DNA of 64,000 nt from UBA5603 sp964501315 (GCA_964501315.1 CAZCSO010000006.1:1-64000); one strand, 5' to 3'; positions 18,141 to 26,526 are shown, counted from the first letter of the stretch. The notes: generated by a model from the letters alone, not told the origin. Numbers and translations are program-made.

Positions 18141-18153
18141 TGAGTTATTAACT

Positions 18154-18759
18154 ATGAAGAAAAAATTACTAACGATACTGCTTGCAGTAATGATCACACT
18201 AGTCATGACGGCTTGTCAAAAGGAGGAAACAACTATGAACACACAAAAGAATGATTTCCCAATCGCAACCATCGTTGTGAAAGGGTACCAAGACCCGATG
18301 ATTTTAGAACTATACCCAGACATGGCTCCTAATACCGTAAGAAATTTCATTCATCTTGCTAACAGCGAGTATTACGATGGCTCTATTTTCCACCGAGTCA
18401 TAGAAAATTTTATGATTCAAGGAGGCGCAAACAACAAAAAAACATGTGCTATTGAGGGTGAGTTTACCTCAAATGGATTTTCGAACACCTTATTACATGA
18501 ACGAGGTGTCATCTCCATGGCACGAACCATGTATCCAAACTCCGCAACCAGTCAGTTTTTTATCATGCATGCGACCTCGCCCCATTTGGATGGACAGTAT
18601 GCCGCTTTTGGAAAACTGATTGATGGGTTTGATACCCTCGATGCCATCGCTACGATCCGGACAGATCGATCCGATCGTCCCTATACGGATATTTCGATTA
18701 CATCAATTCGAGTCGATACGAAAGGAATTGATTATCCTAAACCGACTTGTTATGAATAA
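18154..18759 (+). CDS. Cyclophilin-type peptidyl-prolyl isomerase, lipoprotein form with internal start
   Basis: A 201-residue cyclophilin, which speeds Xaa-Pro isomerisation during folding. Visible are FHRVIENFMIQGG, ATSQFFI and FGKLIDG, the family's active-site blocks. A signal peptide ends in lipobox VMTAC (Cys21), so the full product is an outer-face lipoprotein. The first ATG has only a weak ribosome binding site. Met28 at 18235 has a perfect AGGAGG eight bases upstream (18221-18226) and begins exactly where cytosolic cyclophilins begin, so a second, cytosolic product is likely. Confidence 0.9.
   Translation: MKKKLLTILLAVMITLVMTACQKEETTMNTQKNDFPIATIVVKGYQDPMILELYPDMAPNTVRNFIHLANSEYYDGSIFHRVIENFMIQGGANNKKTCAIEGEFTSNGFSNTLLHERGVISMARTMYPNSATSQFFIMHATSPHLDGQYAAFGKLIDGFDTLDAIATIRTDRSDRPYTDISITSIRVDTKGIDYPKPTCYE
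18221..18237 (+). promoter_or_regulatory. Internal ribosome binding site and start within the cyclophilin gene
   Basis: AGGAGG (18221-18226), eight-base spacing and in-frame ATG (18235), codon 28 of the lipoprotein reading frame. The site is stronger than that of the upstream start. Confidence 0.6.
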
Positions 18760-18764
18760 ATCTT

Positions 18765-18799
18765 GCGAATCTCAAAAAGAGATTCGCTTTATTTTTTTT
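18765..18799 (+). terminator. Intrinsic terminator after the cyclophilin gene
   Basis: GCGAATCTC / GAGATTCGC nine-base stem with A5 loop, then TTTATTTTTTTT. Confidence 0.9.
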
Positions 18800-18820
18800 A
18801 TAAAAAGATCATTTTTAGTA

Positions 18821-18849
18821 TTGTGTAATACACAGAACTGTGTTAGAAT
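18821..18849 (+). promoter_or_regulatory. PadR gene promoter with operator-like palindromes
   Basis: TTGTGT (18821-18826), 17-bp spacer, TAGAAT (18844-18849). The spacer holds the palindrome ACACAGAACTGTGT (18830-18843) overlapping a second dyad GTGTAATACAC (18823-18833). A repressor bound here would block RNA polymerase, consistent with PadR autorepression. Confidence 0.65.
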
Positions 18850-18871
18850 TGGTTCTGGAGGCGATACAGGG

Positions 18872-19231
18872 ATGAATTCACAATTTAAAAAAGGAATCAT
18901 CGAACTATGTGTTCTTTCGGTACTTGTAGAAGAAGATACCTATGGTTACCAAATCATCAATAGCTTATCGTCGTATATCGATGTGAACGAAAACACGATT
19001 TATCCGATTTTGCGACGGCTGACACTCGATGAGTATTTTACGACGTATCTGGTTGAATCAACCGAAGGAGCACCCAGAAAGTATTACAAAATGACTCAAA
19101 AGGGCTTCAGGTATTACTTAGAACTCCGCGATGAGTGGGATGCTTTTATCGGCGGAGTGTATCAAATATTGAATAAGGGAGGAAAGAAAAACGATGACAT
19201 TTATCGAAGATTTAAGGAACGAATTGAATAA
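18872..19231 (+). CDS. PadR-family transcriptional repressor
   Basis: A 119-residue PadR regulator with the winged-helix pattern LCVLSVLVEEDTYGYQI...ENTIYPILRRL...APRKYYKMTQKG. Small PadR proteins of this length usually repress a neighbouring envelope or transporter operon and respond to ligand or membrane stress. The start is the ATG after GGAGG; the open frame extends upstream to 18620 but runs through the cyclophilin gene and terminator. It overlaps the HAAS/DUF4097 gene by 38 bases, so the two are made together. The palindromes in its promoter are the likely operator. Confidence 0.9.
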   Translation: MNSQFKKGIIELCVLSVLVEEDTYGYQIINSLSSYIDVNENTIYPILRRLTLDEYFTTYLVESTEGAPRKYYKMTQKGFRYYLELRDEWDAFIGGVYQILNKGGKKNDDIYRRFKERIE

Positions 19232-20147
19232 ACAAGGTCTTTCATTTGTTGAGATTGAAGACATTATTCATGATCATGAGGAAATGATTGACTCTGCAAA
19301 AAAAGAGGGTGTATCTGAAGAAGATATTTTAAAACGATTAGGAAATCCGAAAACAATTGCTGAGGAGATTGCCTCGTTTTCATCGACTCAAGCAAAAGAT
19401 TCATCCATTGATGAGAAACAGAAAATCTATAAACAGTTTACGGTGTCTTCTACGAAAGTATCGATTGATATATCACTCGTTCACGACGACATGACAGTGG
19501 AAACACATAATAGCAATCAAATCGAACTCTATTGCGATAATTGGGATCAAATCAATCGTTACGAATGCCGCTTTGATGATACAAATTTAGTGATTAAATC
19601 ACCCAAGGAAATACTATCCATCTTCCATCGAAGCAGCCGCGACTCAAAATCATTTATTCTCAGATTGCCATCGGGAGTGACTATTGACCAATTTAAATAC
19701 ACGACGGTAAGTGGCGATTTATCCTATCAAGCCAATGATGTAGAATTGTTCCATCTTTCAACCACCAGTGGCGATGTATCGATTAAAAAGTGTCGATTAT
19801 CGATGGCTAAATGGAATACCGTATCGGGTGATTTTAACATCAATGACCTTCGTATTGGGAAATTACAATCCTCACAAGTATCGGGAGACATGGCAATCAA
19901 ATCATCGACAATCGAAGATGATTGTATATTGAACACCGTATCGGGTGACATAAAACTTACAGATTGCACGTGTAACGAATGTCGGTTACAATCTGTCTCC
20001 GGCGATATTCAAGGAATTGAGTTTTATCCTAATAAGGTTTCACTTAAGTCGGTAACGGGTGATATTCATATCCGAAACAAAGAACATAAAACCTTCGAAA
20101 TAATTTCAAAAAACACCGTCTCCGGTGATATTCATATTGAACCTTAA
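19194..20147 (+). CDS. HAAS-domain / DUF4097 beta-helix protein
   Basis: A 317-residue protein without membrane segments. Residues 1-65 form a HAAS (DUF1700-type) helical domain (LRNELNKQGLSF...RLGNPKTIAEEIA), the usual partner of PadR regulators. Residues about 85-317 match DUF4097, seen as eight SGD/TGD repeats (TVSGDLSY, TTSGDVSI, TVSGDFNI, QVSGDMAI, TVSGDIKL, SVSGDIQG, SVTGDIHI, TVSGDIHI), a right-handed beta-helix. It probably relays a signal to the PadR partner encoded upstream. In most relatives the two domains are joined by membrane helices; none is visible here. Confidence 0.85.
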   Translation: MTFIEDLRNELNKQGLSFVEIEDIIHDHEEMIDSAKKEGVSEEDILKRLGNPKTIAEEIASFSSTQAKDSSIDEKQKIYKQFTVSSTKVSIDISLVHDDMTVETHNSNQIELYCDNWDQINRYECRFDDTNLVIKSPKEILSIFHRSSRDSKSFILRLPSGVTIDQFKYTTVSGDLSYQANDVELFHLSTTSGDVSIKKCRLSMAKWNTVSGDFNINDLRIGKLQSSQVSGDMAIKSSTIEDDCILNTVSGDIKLTDCTCNECRLQSVSGDIQGIEFYPNKVSLKSVTGDIHIRNKEHKTFEIISKNTVSGDIHIEP

Positions 20148-20152
20148 TAACA

Positions 20153-20182
20153 ACGGGCATTTAAAAATGTCCGTTTTTTTAT
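20153..20182 (+). terminator. Intrinsic terminator after the HAAS/DUF4097 gene
   Basis: ACGGGCATT / AATGTCCGT stem (one G-T pair) followed by T7. Confidence 0.8.
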
Positions 20183-20202
20183 ATCTATAAAAAAGTAGAT
20201 TT

Positions 20203-20231
20203 TTAACAGAAAGATAGTGTATAATTATAAT
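20203..20231 (+). promoter_or_regulatory. Promoter of the GAF-GGDEF gene
   Basis: TTAACA (20203-20208), 17-bp spacer, TATAAT (20226-20231), 45 bases before the ATG at 20276. Confidence 0.65.
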
Positions 20232-20275
20232 GGTAGTTTGAACTTCTAACAAAAATTAAAAAGGTTGGAATCCAA

Positions 20276-21946
20276 ATGAAATCGTTAATAATTAGAATCA
20301 AACACATGATTTCTGAATTGAATCGATTATTGTATCAAGATGATGATCGCCATTACAACGTTGTAATGGGGATTCTTTCTTCATTTATACTTACTATTAT
20401 TGAACTTTCAACCTATCTGCTCGTCGATTCCAGTACGCTTAAAAATCCTTTGGTCTATTTGTTTAGTGGATTGTTAATGGCATTACAGTTTGTGATTTTT
20501 TTGAATGTTTATCATCTTGGATTTGATTCTGTTTCTAAGTTCATTCGACAAATGACGGTTCTTCATCCATTTTTTATTGTTGCGATTGGTATTGGTGTTT
20601 CTCATCAGTATCAAGGGTATTCTAATCAAATTAATTCCTATTTATTAGCTGTCTTGGCGGCTTCGCTGATCCAAATCTACAAACCGAAAAAGCGCATAGC
20701 AATTTTCTTGTTTTCGTTTTTGGCATTCAATGCATCCATGTTATTCGAACATCGATTCACAGTTTTGTTTTTTGAATATCTAAGATTGAGTATTTTAGTA
20801 ACGATAATTGGGTATATCTATACAACCGTTCAATACCTATCTACTGTGAAACGGGAAACATTGATGAATCAATTGGCTTCAACGAATTCAACTCAACAGG
20901 AAGCTATTGATGAATTGAAAATCGCCTATCAAAACCTTGATCAATCCCATCAAATAACAGAAGGGATGATGCGACTGACAATGACGATTTTGGAACGAGA
21001 AGATTTAGATGATGTATTACAGACTATATTAGAAGAAGCCATTCGAATCATCCCCAAAGCTCAAGCTGGAAGTATCTTGATTTATAATGGCGAGGTGATG
21101 GAGTTTAGAGCAGCGTATGGTTATTCACTTAAGAATCTTCAGAAAGTAACCCTTCATAAGGAAGATTTGTTTCAATCGAAACTCAATGATTTGTATGAAC
21201 CAGCCATCATTCAAGACTTGCGCGTTTTTGATGAAGCTCACTTAGAAGACGAGAAAGTCAAGACCCTTCATGAACAGGGCGCCTTGGTGGCGCAATCCAT
21301 TTTAACGTGTTCGTTTAAGTATAACAATCAATTTTTTGGATCCATCAACATTGATAATTTTGAATCACGAGATATTTTTGACGAATCAGACAAACGTCTT
21401 ATCAAACACCTTGCCAAGCAAATTGAAATCACGATTGCCATTCATAAGTTATTTGGTAATGCCATTGGACTTACGCGCTATGATGTCCTTACGCAAGCAA
21501 ATACACGCCGTTATCATCTTGAGTTAATGGAAAAATTATACATGAATTCGAAAAAGGCACATACGACATTCGCTGTTGTCTCGTTGGACTTAAATGATCT
21601 TAAACAAATCAATGACCAGTATGGTCATGACGCTGGTGATGATGCCTTACGCTATTTTGCCACTTCCATACGACGATTTATCGCAAAAGATACACTATTT
21701 TCTCGTCTTGGTGGCGATGAATTTGTGTTGGCATGCCCATCGAAAACGGCTGAGCAAGTTCGAGTATTAATGACTGAAATCAAAGCGTTCTTTGGGGATC
21801 ATCCTTTCTTTTATCAGCATTACATGATCCCAATCAGTGTTGCAATTGGCGTTGCTGAGTACCCGAATGATGGCGAAACGCTAGAAGAGGTAGTCAAACA
21901 ATCGGATGTACGAATGTATGAGGATAAAGCTCAGTCTAAACAATAA
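20276..21946 (+). CDS. Membrane GAF-GGDEF diguanylate cyclase
   Basis: A 556-residue cyclic-di-GMP synthase. Six hydrophobic helices (about 38-195) form a membrane module, followed by a coiled coil (about 195-235), a GAF sensor (about 240-385, LDDVLQTILEEAIRIIP...AGSILIY) and a C-terminal GGDEF domain. The GGDEF domain has YDVLTQANTRR and an intact RLGGDEF near residue 483. There is no RxxD inhibitory site. The GAF domain suggests control by a small molecule or redox state. It stands between two terminators and is probably a single-gene unit. Confidence 0.92.
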   Translation: MKSLIIRIKHMISELNRLLYQDDDRHYNVVMGILSSFILTIIELSTYLLVDSSTLKNPLVYLFSGLLMALQFVIFLNVYHLGFDSVSKFIRQMTVLHPFFIVAIGIGVSHQYQGYSNQINSYLLAVLAASLIQIYKPKKRIAIFLFSFLAFNASMLFEHRFTVLFFEYLRLSILVTIIGYIYTTVQYLSTVKRETLMNQLASTNSTQQEAIDELKIAYQNLDQSHQITEGMMRLTMTILEREDLDDVLQTILEEAIRIIPKAQAGSILIYNGEVMEFRAAYGYSLKNLQKVTLHKEDLFQSKLNDLYEPAIIQDLRVFDEAHLEDEKVKTLHEQGALVAQSILTCSFKYNNQFFGSINIDNFESRDIFDESDKRLIKHLAKQIEITIAIHKLFGNAIGLTRYDVLTQANTRRYHLELMEKLYMNSKKAHTTFAVVSLDLNDLKQINDQYGHDAGDDALRYFATSIRRFIAKDTLFSRLGGDEFVLACPSKTAEQVRVLMTEIKAFFGDHPFFYQHYMIPISVAIGVAEYPNDGETLEEVVKQSDVRMYEDKAQSKQ

Positions 21947-21955
21947 TTTATATCT

Positions 21956-21981
21956 TTAGGTCGAATATTCGACCTTTTTCT
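21956..21981 (+). terminator. Intrinsic terminator after the GAF-GGDEF gene
   Basis: Perfect palindrome AGGTCGAATATTCGACCT followed by a T-rich tract. Confidence 0.8.
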
Positions 21982-22049
21982 TTGGTTCTTGATTGAAAAC
22001 ATCACACGCTTATGCTATCATTAAACCACTAAAGAGAGGGGAACTGCTG

Positions 22050-23174
22050 ATGCCTATTTCACTAACAGAGAGTATTTGGATAATTCTATCATTTGTGTCT
22101 GGAAGTTTGATTATTGGATTGGTTATGATACTGTTGTACCATTATCAGAAAATCCCGTATCTTCGGAGTTGGGCGTTGTATTGGTTTATGCTCTTCGCTG
22201 CCTATTTAAATCTATATATGTATGCACAATCGGAGCAAGTTTTCTTACTAGCCACTTATTATTACATAATTATTATCAGTGGAATGGTATTTATGCATGC
22301 TTCACACCGATTTTTATCCATTAAAGTACCCATGTGGTTGCTAATTACCGATATCATTATTTTTGTTTCAACGATTGCTATTAGTAGTTCATCGGTATCC
22401 GTTATTGTTAAACTGTATGCAGTGTTTGGCGTGTTTGGTTGGTATTTATTGGCTTCGGGCGTTTTCTTCATTTGGAAAGAAGGAAAAAAAGCGATGGTCA
22501 CAGCGATATTAATTATGGTCTTAGGCCTTATCAATATCGCGTATCCATTTACCTTTACCAATGTCTATATTCAACAGTTTGGATATACGGTAACATCCAT
22601 TGTTGGAACGGGAGTTGGTATTGGCATTTTAGGAATGCACTTTATGAGGCTTTACCATTCAGAAGAACAACTGAAAGAACATCTTCGATACTTGAGTTAT
22701 CACGATGACTTAACACCGTTGCTTAATCGAACCTATATGACCGAAAAATTATCTGAGATGGACAATGACAATCAATTACCGATTGCTCTGATTTTATCGG
22801 ATTTAAACGAGTTAAAACTTATCAATGATCACTATGGGCATCGTGCGGGAGATGATTTGATTCGTGCCACCGCAGACATTTTACTCAAGCACACATTTCG
22901 GAAAGATATGGTTGTGCGGTATGGTGGTGATGAATTTGTAACCATCATGTTGCAAACATCCGAAGAAGCCGTTAGTACCTATCTACAATCTGTAAAAAAT
23001 GATTGTCAATCAACGTTGATTCAAGAGCGACCCATTTCTTTGGCGATGGGATATGCACTTAAAAACGATTCATCTATTTCTTTGGATTCCCTATTTGATC
23101 AAGCAGAAATCGTCATGTATCAAGAGAAAAAAATTCATCGTCAAAGTGAAACTAGGCAGGATTCATCTTTATGA
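22050..23174 (+). CDS. Multi-pass membrane diguanylate cyclase
   Basis: A 374-residue protein with seven or eight transmembrane helices (about 8-205) and a C-terminal GGDEF domain. The domain begins SYHDDLTPLLNRTYM and has an intact RYGGDEF near residue 295, so cyclic-di-GMP synthesis is expected. The RxxD inhibitory site is absent (FRKD at that position). The ATG at 22050 is chosen because GAGGGG lies about nine bases upstream; the frame is open back to 21993. The gene ends in TGA, overlapping the next gene's ATG by four bases. Confidence 0.9.
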   Translation: MPISLTESIWIILSFVSGSLIIGLVMILLYHYQKIPYLRSWALYWFMLFAAYLNLYMYAQSEQVFLLATYYYIIIISGMVFMHASHRFLSIKVPMWLLITDIIIFVSTIAISSSSVSVIVKLYAVFGVFGWYLLASGVFFIWKEGKKAMVTAILIMVLGLINIAYPFTFTNVYIQQFGYTVTSIVGTGVGIGILGMHFMRLYHSEEQLKEHLRYLSYHDDLTPLLNRTYMTEKLSEMDNDNQLPIALILSDLNELKLINDHYGHRAGDDLIRATADILLKHTFRKDMVVRYGGDEFVTIMLQTSEEAVSTYLQSVKNDCQSTLIQERPISLAMGYALKNDSSISLDSLFDQAEIVMYQEKKIHRQSETRQDSSL

Positions 23175-23542
23175 AGCCAACGATAAAACGACACATTTAT
23201 CTTGTAGGCTTTTATGTTTTGCTTGTTATTAAGTTTTACGGATGGAATTATGATATAGGGAATGCGCTATCTTCTTTAAAAGATCCTATATTTTTAGTTC
23301 CTTTTATCATTTATTGGGTTGGCTTCATTTTACACGACATTATTCATTCACCGTTTTCTAAAAGGATTGAACGAGTTAGTCTTATTATCACGTGTATTAC
23401 CATGACTTTATTCATGATATTGACCCCCAAACTCAGTAGTGGTTGGGGGTATGTAATATACGGTATTACTCTCCTAGGAAGTCTTGTTTTGGATTATGGA
23501 TTTTTCCGAACCTTATTAGCAAACAAAAACGACACCCAATAA
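23171..23542 (+). CDS. Small four-helix membrane protein, function unknown
   Basis: A 123-residue protein with four hydrophobic helices (about 8-24, 39-55, 69-86 and 92-110) and no recognised motif. The ATGA overlap with the upstream diguanylate cyclase gene implies coupled translation and perhaps a joint complex. It ends at a bidirectional terminator. Confidence 0.6.
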   Translation: MKPTIKRHIYLVGFYVLLVIKFYGWNYDIGNALSSLKDPIFLVPFIIYWVGFILHDIIHSPFSKRIERVSLIITCITMTLFMILTPKLSSGWGYVIYGITLLGSLVLDYGFFRTLLANKNDTQ

Positions 23543-23552
23543 CGGTGTCGTT
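23528..23552. terminator. Bidirectional terminator between convergent genes
   Basis: AACGACACC / GGTGTCGTT nine-base stem with a seven-base loop, spanning the ends of the convergent genes at 23542 and 23551. Confidence 0.75.
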
Positions 23553-24405
23553 ATAATGATAATTTTAAATAAATAAGGGTCCCGTCATCATCTTGAGTTT
23601 GGTATCCCTGGTGAACCTCTTGGATGGAATAACCTTTCTCTTTTAGATGATGAAACGCCGAGGCGATATCTTCACATTTTGGATAGGTCACTGTCAATGA
23701 TTTTAGCCCTGTCATGGTATCCGCTTTTTTAATGGGGCCTTTCCATGAGTTAAGGCCGAGATGATGATGGTAGTGGTTTGAACTAGCAAAGATTGATGAA
23801 GGTATTTCGGTTTTTGTTTCCTTGAAGCCGAGACCATCAAGGTAGAAAGCCTTCGCCTTTTCAAGTGAACTTACAGAAAGGTGGATGTGTCCGATAATGG
23901 TGCCTTTCGGTAGGGTTTTAAATTTTGAACCCTCGTTTACAGCATAGTAAATACTGGAATAATCAAGTTCATCCGTAACCATTTTGATTGCGCCAAACTC
24001 ATCTGTCCAATGTTCTTCTGGGGTATCCCAAGCAACCTCGATGCCATTGTTTTCAATATCTTGAAGATAAATAGCTTCGCTAACACCGTGGTCTGCGCCA
24101 CCGACGATGGGGATTTGTTGTTCAATGACATGACGTAAAAATAGTCCAAGATCAGCTCGTGAGGGCAATAACAACGCGAAGTGATAGAGGCTGTTTCCAT
24201 TCTTTGTTATTTTTGCGAGTGGATTCTCAACTAATCGAAGGATTGGGTCATGGCCATCGATTGATAGGTTAATGGCATTCGGTTCTTCCGAAAATACTTC
24301 AAATCCAAGTTTCTTCGTATAGAACTCTTTCATTTTTTTTAAATCACGTACAACCAACTCGAGATTTGTAAAGTAGGTGTCATGTTTTTGGTGATATGGA
24401 TGCAT
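23551..24405 (-). CDS. VOC-family ring-cleaving dioxygenase-like protein (CatE-like)
   Basis: A 284-residue protein of two vicinal-oxygen-chelate repeats (about 8-125 and 165-284). The blocks YHFALLLPSRADLGLFL, GGADHGVSEAIYLQD and NGIEVAWDTP closely follow Bacillus CatE-type catechol 2,3-dioxygenases. Metal ligands would be H75 in the first block, H170 (IGHIHLSV) and a Glu near the end of that motif set. In this family many members are annotated from similarity only; the physiological substrate may be a thiol or quinone adduct. The start has a GGGAGTGAGGT site. No aromatic pathway genes flank it. Confidence 0.82.
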   Translation of the reverse strand: MHPYHQKHDTYFTNLELVVRDLKKMKEFYTKKLGFEVFSEEPNAINLSIDGHDPILRLVENPLAKITKNGNSLYHFALLLPSRADLGLFLRHVIEQQIPIVGGADHGVSEAIYLQDIENNGIEVAWDTPEEHWTDEFGAIKMVTDELDYSSIYYAVNEGSKFKTLPKGTIIGHIHLSVSSLEKAKAFYLDGLGFKETKTEIPSSIFASSNHYHHHLGLNSWKGPIKKADTMTGLKSLTVTYPKCEDIASAFHHLKEKGYSIQEVHQGYQTQDDDGTLIYLKLSL

Positions 24406-24508
24406 AACCTCACTCCCTTCTGTTGTTATTATATCAAATCATGGTCTAAAACACTGAAAAGATGCTCAATAATGCAAGCATATTTCGATATTTTTCAGTA
24501 AATAATCG

Positions 24509-24537
24509 TTGCATTTTTGCTTGAATTTTGGTAATAT
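24509..24537 (+). promoter_or_regulatory. Promoter of the tRNA cluster
   Basis: TTGCAT (24509-24514), 17-bp spacer, TAATAT (24532-24537), 40 bases before tRNA-Arg. Confidence 0.6.
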
Positions 24538-24577
24538 AGATATCGGCTCTAAATGGGATACCGAAATGAGTCTTCGC

Positions 24578-24654
24578 GCGCTCATAGCTCAATTGGATAG
24601 AGCGTTTGACTACGGATCAAAAGGTTCCGGGTTCGACTCCTGGTGGGCGCGCCA
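24578..24654 (+). tRNA. tRNA-Arg (ACG)
   Basis: A 77-base cloverleaf with CCA encoded. The acceptor stem GCGCTCA pairs with TGGGCGC, the D arm is GCTC...GAGC, and the anticodon loop CTACGGA gives ACG, read as ICG for CGU/CGC/CGA. Confidence 0.96.
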
Positions 24655-24661
24655 TTTTTTT

Positions 24662-24738
24662 CGGGATGTAGCTTAGCTTGGTAGAGCGCCTGGTTTGGGA
24701 CCAGGAGGTCGCAGGTTCAAATCCTGTCTTCCCGACCA
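24662..24738 (+). tRNA. tRNA-Pro (TGG)
   Basis: A 77-base cloverleaf with CCA encoded. The acceptor stem CGGGATG pairs with CTTCCCG except for one U-U pair. The anticodon loop TTTGGGA gives TGG. It lies seven bases after tRNA-Arg. Confidence 0.96.
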
Positions 24739-24755
24739 CTATTTACACCAGCATT

Positions 24756-24829
24756 GGACCCATAGCCAAGCGGCAAGGCAAGGGACTGCAACTCCCTGAT
24801 CGTTGGTTCAAATCCGACTGGGTCCTCCA
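24756..24829 (+). tRNA. tRNA-Cys (GCA)
   Basis: A 74-base cloverleaf with CCA encoded. The acceptor stem GGACCCA pairs with TGGGTCC. The anticodon loop CTGCAAC gives GCA. It is last in the cluster. Confidence 0.96.
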
Positions 24830-24835
24830 CTGTTT

Positions 24836-24855
24836 TATATATATATATATATATA
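24836..24855. repeat. (TA)n dinucleotide run
   Basis: Ten TA units directly after tRNA-Cys. No clear terminator is seen for the cluster; this tract may melt easily or be slippage-prone. Confidence 0.8.
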
Positions 24856-24927
24856 CGTGTATGAAATTCCATGGATATTTAGTCGATTACCGTACAGATA
24901 GTGCACACTAATTTGTACGTTATTTTT

Positions 24928-25167
24928 TTAGAGTGAACGAGCAGGGGAGTATAGGTTATGTTCCTTTTTGAGACGATCGTTTTCCTTATGGGTATAACGT
25001 TGCGTCATTCTCAGGCTTGTATGGCCAAGGAACTTTTGAACAAAAACGATATCAGCACCATTATTGAGACACATGGTTGCGTATGTATGTCTCCATTTAT
25101 GAGGACTTATCGATACCTTATCGGGTATTTGTAAGTCCTTTTTTATTTTTTCAATTGTCCTTGTAAC
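24928..25167 (-). pseudogene. Decayed C-terminus of a tyrosine recombinase (integrase)
   Basis: Reading the minus strand from 25167 to the stop at 24928 gives about 79 residues matching the catalytic end of phage/ICE integrases. Present are SPHKWRHTYAT (HxxR box), GADIVFVQKFLGHTS (second His box) and MTQRYTH with the nucleophile Tyr. A TGA at 25168-25170 interrupts the frame, and no N-terminal or first-Arg region can be found upstream, where the DNA is very AT-rich. The gene is therefore a fragment. Its position beside a tRNA cluster fits a former integrated element. Confidence 0.85.
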
Positions 25168-25208
25168 TCACATGTCTGATAACATGAACTGATACCATTT
25201 CAAAAAAA

Positions 25209-25258
25209 TTCCACAAATTTAAAAAAAATATGAATTAATGTAAAATATATTCCACAAA
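25209..25258. repeat. Two copies of TTCCACAAA upstream of the DUF4143 ATPase gene
   Basis: The 9-mer TTCCACAAA occurs at 25209-25217 and 25250-25258, 41 bases apart start to start, in an otherwise A/T-only stretch. A third copy lies at 26528-26536 just after the same gene. It could be a regulatory site or element-end remnant. Confidence 0.45.
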
Positions 25259-25273
25259 AATATAAAATAGTGA

Positions 25274-25279
25274 TATAAT
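25274..25279 (+). promoter_or_regulatory. -10 box of the DUF4143 ATPase gene
   Basis: TATAAT 17 bases before the ATG; the leader would be very short. Confidence 0.4.
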
Positions 25280-25296
25280 TATTGTGGGTGATAAAT

Positions 25297-26526
25297 ATGT
25301 TAATTAAAAGAGAAATATACCTTTCAAAAATCAGAAAATATTATAATATTGATTTGATTAAGGTTTTGACAGGAATTAGACGAGCCGGAAAATCAAGAAT
25401 TTTGGAGCAAATTATCGACGAATTAAAAAATACAGGCATTGATGAGAACCACATCATTGTTATAAACTTTGAAGATATGGATTATGAATATATAAACACA
25501 TCTTCCAAATTAAATGATTATGTCAAATCAAAAATTAGAGACGATAATAAATATTACTTATTTTTGGATGAAATACAACATGTCAAAGATTTCGAAAAAG
25601 CAATTGCTTCTTTTAAAGCTACAAAAAATTGCTCGATATTTGTCACAGGAAGCAATTCCAAACTATTATCGGGTGAACTGGCGACGTTATTGGTAGGAAG
25701 AACAGTAGAGTTTGAGATATTTCCTTTTAATTTTAAAGAAGCTACAGACTATATGAAACTTATCGGAAGAGAAGTGGATCAAGATTTCATTTTTGACTAT
25801 TTGAAATGGGGGGGATTTCCTCAAAGATTTAACTTCAGTAGCGAACATGAAATTAAACAGTATTTGGATAATGTTTATGATGGAATCATCTCAAAAGATA
25901 TTCTAAAACGCAATTCTAACATTGAAGAGTATAAATTCAAATCAATATGCTCTTATGTACTGGCAAATGCAGGAAAGGAATTTTCGGCAGCAAATATAGC
26001 CAATTATTTTAATAACATCAACAATAGAAATAAGATTGAGATAGATAAAAAGACGATCTATAACTATCTTGGAAAAATGGAAAAAGCTTATTTCATTTCT
26101 AGAGTAAAAAGATTTAATATTGTTGGAAAAGAAATATTGAAAACGATAGAAAAGCAATATGCAATCGATCCGGGATTAAGAACGATAAATACCAATTTAG
26201 TTAACTATGAAGATACATTTTTTCTAGAAAACATCATTTATAACGAGCTCATTGTTAGAGGGTATGAAGTTTACACGGGTAAAACATACAAAGGTGAAGT
26301 AGATTTCGTTGCATTAAAAGACATGAAAAAATGTTTTATACAAGTATCATATTATCTGATTAACAAAGGAACGATCGAAAGAGAGTTTGGGGCGTTTACT
26401 CCCATTAAAGATGCATCTCCAAAAATCATTATGTCATTAGATAAAGTTGACTTATCACATGATGGTATTATTCACATGAATATTGTTGATTTCTTACTGG
26501 GAAACATTGATCTTCCTTTATCTTAA
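25297..26526 (+). CDS. AAA_14/DUF4143 P-loop ATPase
   Basis: A 409-residue ATPase. Walker A is GIRRAGKS (26-33), Walker B YYLFLDEIQ (about 84-92), and a sensor-like FVTGSNSKLL follows. The second half (about 200-409) is DUF4143, with a winged-helix-like segment and an endonuclease-fold-like C-terminus (GEVDFVALKD). Many paralogues occur in Firmicutes, Bacteroidetes and archaea, often in mobile regions; no biochemical role is established. Codon use is visibly more A/T-ending and AGA-rich than in neighbours, which supports transfer. A GGGTGATAAAT site precedes the ATG and a TATAAT lies at 25274-25279. Confidence 0.88.
   Translation: MLIKREIYLSKIRKYYNIDLIKVLTGIRRAGKSRILEQIIDELKNTGIDENHIIVINFEDMDYEYINTSSKLNDYVKSKIRDDNKYYLFLDEIQHVKDFEKAIASFKATKNCSIFVTGSNSKLLSGELATLLVGRTVEFEIFPFNFKEATDYMKLIGREVDQDFIFDYLKWGGFPQRFNFSSEHEIKQYLDNVYDGIISKDILKRNSNIEEYKFKSICSYVLANAGKEFSAANIANYFNNINNRNKIEIDKKTIYNYLGKMEKAYFISRVKRFNIVGKEILKTIEKQYAIDPGLRTINTNLVNYEDTFFLENIIYNELIVRGYEVYTGKTYKGEVDFVALKDMKKCFIQVSYYLINKGTIEREFGAFTPIKDASPKIIMSLDKVDLSHDGIIHMNIVDFLLGNIDLPLS

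Noticed and set aside
23551..24405. Confident catechol 2,3-dioxygenase pathway
   Set aside because: The protein matches the CatE-like group, but no aromatic catabolism genes are near, so only the family call is kept.
24678..24911. Open frame running through tRNA-Pro and tRNA-Cys
   Set aside because: It is the tRNA genes read as codons followed by the TA run; no ribosome site.
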